Below are positions 62,071 to 64,000 of a DNA stretch of 64,000 nucleotides, piece by piece (position 1 is the stretch's first letter; each line of letters begins with the position of its first letter). The stretch spans positions 1,812,001-1,876,000 of the forward strand of contig NZ_CP041742.1 of the NCBI RefSeq assembly GCF_007556775.1. The letters are read 5' to 3'. The stretch comes from Lysobacter lycopersici. Its GTDB lineage: Bacteria > Pseudomonadota > Gammaproteobacteria > Xanthomonadales > Xanthomonadaceae. The notes below the pieces were generated by a model. The model was not told the DNA's origin, made no database searches, and worked only from the letters and a program-made list of their open reading frames with translations. Both the position numbers and the translations under genes were made by a program.

Positions 62071-63027
62071 ATGAACGATTCCAACGCGCCCGCACTGCGC
62101 GTGCGCGACCTGCGCAAGACCTACGACAACGGCGTGGAGGCGTTGAAGGGCGTCTCGCTCGACGTGCAGCCCGGCGATTTCTACGCCCTGCTGGGGCCCA
62201 ATGGCGCCGGCAAGTCGACCCTGATCGGCATCGTCAGCTCGCTGGTCAATAAGACCTCGGGCGAGGTCTCGGTGTTCGGCACCGACATCGACGCCGACCG
62301 CGACGCCGCGATGCGCCTGATCGGCCTGGTGCCGCAGGAAATCAACTTCAACATGTTCGAGAAGCCGCTGGACATCTGCGTGAACTACGCGGGTTTCTAC
62401 GGCGTGCCGCGCGCGCAGGCGCTGGTCCGCGCCGAGGAGGTGCTGCGTGGCGCGCAGCTGTGGGACAAGGCCGACAAGATGAGCCGCACGCTCTCGGGCG
62501 GCATGAAGCGGCGGCTGATGATCGCCCGGGCGATGATGACCCAGCCGCGCCTGCTGATCCTCGACGAGCCCACCGCCGGCGTCGACATCGAGATCCGCCG
62601 CGGCATGTGGAAGACCCTGCGCGAGATCAATGCCGCCGGCACCACGATCATCCTCACCACGCATTACCTGGAGGAAGCGGAGAGCCTGTGCCGCAACCTC
62701 GCGATCATCGACCACGGCCGCATCGTCGAGCGCGGGCCGATGAAGTCGCTGCTGGCGATGCTCGACGTCGAAGGCTTCCTGTTCGACATCGAAGGCGCGG
62801 TTCCCGCCGCGTTGCCGACCATCGAAGGTGCGACGCTCATCGCTGCCGACGGCCATACCCTCGACCTCGACATGCCGCGCGCGATGGACCTGAACCGCGT
62901 GTTCGCCGCGTTCGAAGCCGCCGGCATCCGCGTGCGTTCGATGCGCACCAAGACCAACCGCCTGGAGGAATTGTTCGTGCGCCTCACCAGCAAGCAGGAT
63001 CACGCCGATCAGGAGCGGGCGGCATGA
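62071..63027 (+). CDS. ABC transporter ATPase, YadG-like
   Basis: 318 residues. LLGPNGAGKSTLIGIV (Walker A), TLSGGMKRRLMIARAM (signature) and LLILDEPTAGVDIEIRRGMW (Walker B region), followed by a C-terminal regulatory domain with TKTNRLEELFVRLT. Matches the YadG group of ABC-2 exporters with unknown substrate. ATG 62071; stop overlaps the permease start as ATGA. Confidence 0.92.
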   Translation: MNDSNAPALRVRDLRKTYDNGVEALKGVSLDVQPGDFYALLGPNGAGKSTLIGIVSSLVNKTSGEVSVFGTDIDADRDAAMRLIGLVPQEINFNMFEKPLDICVNYAGFYGVPRAQALVRAEEVLRGAQLWDKADKMSRTLSGGMKRRLMIARAMMTQPRLLILDEPTAGVDIEIRRGMWKTLREINAAGTTIILTTHYLEEAESLCRNLAIIDHGRIVERGPMKSLLAMLDVEGFLFDIEGAVPAALPTIEGATLIAADGHTLDLDMPRAMDLNRVFAAFEAAGIRVRSMRTKTNRLEELFVRLTSKQDHADQERAA

Positions 63028-63824
63028 GCGCGCAATCGCTGGAAACGACGCCGGTCGCCGACCGCAACCTGGTCGCGCTCGGCACCATCGTGCGCCGCGA
63101 GGTGATGCGCATCCTGCGCATCTGGGGCCAGACCCTGATGCCGCCCGCGATCACCATGACCCTGTACTTCCTGATCTTCGGCGGCCTGATCGGCTCGCGC
63201 GTCGGCACCATGGACGGCATCCGCTACATGGATTTCATCGTCCCCGGACTTGTGATGATGAGCGTGATCCAGAACAGCTACGGCAACATCTCCAGCTCGT
63301 TCTTCGGCGCCAAGTTCGGCCGCCACGTCGAGGAACTGCTGGTCAGCCCGATGCCGAACTGGGTGATCCTCACCGGCTACGTCGCCGGCGCGGTGCTGCG
63401 CGGGATCATGGTCGGCGCGATCGTGCTGTGCATCGCGATGCTGTTCACCAAGGTGCGCGTGCCGCATCCGCTGGTGATGGTGTCGTCGGTGCTGCTGGGC
63501 GCGACCATCTTTTCGCTCGCCGGCTTCGTGAATGCCGTGTACGCGAAGAAGTTCGACGACATCGCCATCGTCCCGACCTTCATCCTTACGCCGCTCACGT
63601 ACCTGGGCGGCGTGTTCTATTCGGTGAAGTTGCTGCCCGGCCCGGCCGAAGCCGCGACCCATCTCAACCCGATCTTCTACATGGTCAACGCGTTCCGCTA
63701 CGGCCTGCTCGGCGTCAGCGACGTGCCGTTGTGGATCGCCTACTCGCTGATGCTCGCCTTCGTCGTCGCGTTGGCGTCGCTGGGCTTGTGGCTGTTGAAG
63801 CGCGGGGTCGGCTTGCGTTCGTAG
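63024..63824 (+). CDS. ABC-2 type permease, YadH-like
   Basis: 266 residues, six membrane helices. ALGTIVRREVMRILRIWGQT at the start, FIVPGLVMMSVIQNSYGNISS in the middle and LTPLTYLGGVFYSVKLLP near the end match YadH. Translationally coupled to the ATPase (ATGA). Its TAG stop (63822-63824) lies inside the palindrome at 63821-63848. Confidence 0.92.
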   Translation: MSAQSLETTPVADRNLVALGTIVRREVMRILRIWGQTLMPPAITMTLYFLIFGGLIGSRVGTMDGIRYMDFIVPGLVMMSVIQNSYGNISSSFFGAKFGRHVEELLVSPMPNWVILTGYVAGAVLRGIMVGAIVLCIAMLFTKVRVPHPLVMVSSVLLGATIFSLAGFVNAVYAKKFDDIAIVPTFILTPLTYLGGVFYSVKLLPGPAEAATHLNPIFYMVNAFRYGLLGVSDVPLWIAYSLMLAFVVALASLGLWLLKRGVGLRS

Positions 63825-63848
63825 GGGCGACCGGCTGGTCGCCCCTAC
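63821..63848. repeat. Perfect palindrome over the end of the yadH-like gene
   Basis: GTAGGGGCGACC (63821-63832), loop GGCT, GGTCGCCCCTAC (63837-63848). 12-bp perfect stem, no T run after it. It is a REP-like unit different from the CGTCAT family, and it supplies the stop codon of the gene. Confidence 0.8.
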
Positions 63849-63927
63849 TTGCTTGCGCGAAACGGTTCAGGCCGGCAACACTTGCGGTCGCGGCGTGGGG
63901 ACGCCGATCCATGGAAAGGGGAACACG

Positions 63928-64000
63928 ATGCGTGGAATGACGATGCGCGGCCTGTGCGCCGCGCTAGCGATTGCGTTGCTCGCGCCGGGCATGGCCTGGG
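63928..64000 (+). CDS. Start of an exported protein (cut by window end)
   Basis: ATG 63928 with AAGGGG 8-10 bp upstream. The first 24 residues (MRGMTMRGLCAALAIALLAP, then GMAW) form a clear signal peptide. The rest is outside the window, so the function cannot be given. Confidence 0.6.
   Translation, partial: MRGMTMRGLCAALAIALLAPGMAW

Overview
The window is high-GC chromosomal DNA from a gammaproteobacterium of the Lysobacteraceae (Xanthomonadaceae), most like Lysobacter or Luteimonas. The evidence is the core order (dnaA-dnaN-recF-gyrB read leftwards, rpmH-rnpA-yidC-mnmE read rightwards), an mlaFEDCBA cluster, a tonB-exbB-exbD-exbD block after gyrB, and phhA, fbp and pdxJ proteins of xanthomonad type. 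The chromosome origin lies inside the window at about 50-51.7 kb. Genes on both sides of it are read away from it, as expected near an origin.

Layout: 0-2.2 kb holds the tail of a probable methyltransferase, a lower-GC intergenic stretch and an orphan DndB-type DGQHR gene behind a symmetric operator-like array. 2.3-10.8 kb is recC-recB-recD (minus strand) with ATGA overlaps. 10.9-15.3 kb is the Mla phospholipid-transport operon, split by two REPIN-like repeats. 15.3-31.3 kb is a mixed stretch: rmuC, a low-GC DUF2971 gene, small membrane proteins, rlmI, a yybP-ykoY (manganese) riboswitch in front of a TerC-family gene, rhomboid, a UV-damage endonuclease-type gene, phhA, a WYL regulator, an SRPBCC/DUF1579-like/NIPSNAP operon, fbp and a PAS kinase with its response regulator.

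31.8-36.3 kb is the most unusual region: seven tandem genes for paralogous small exported proteins. They share a core built on four invariant cysteines. The first two cysteines are exactly 30 residues apart in all seven copies. Several copies have their own leader and terminator. I do not recognise the family.

36.3-51.5 kb: radical SAM protein, cardiolipin synthase, pdxJ, then a long minus-strand block (three exbD, exbB, tonB, TPR protein, M48 lipoprotein, gyrB, recF, dnaN, dnaA). Three parS-like ParB sites lie in and beside recF. 51.7-56.5 kb: rpmH, rnpA, yidC, mnmE and a lipoprotein with a TonB C-terminal domain. 56.5-64 kb: a NatAB-type ABC exporter with an alpha/beta hydrolase, a small HTH-regulated membrane operon with paired operators over its own promoter, a ferredoxin/flavodoxin-NADP reductase, a YadGH-type ABC exporter, and the start of an exported protein cut by the window end.

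Functions were assigned from motifs, length and context read by eye; no database search was run.
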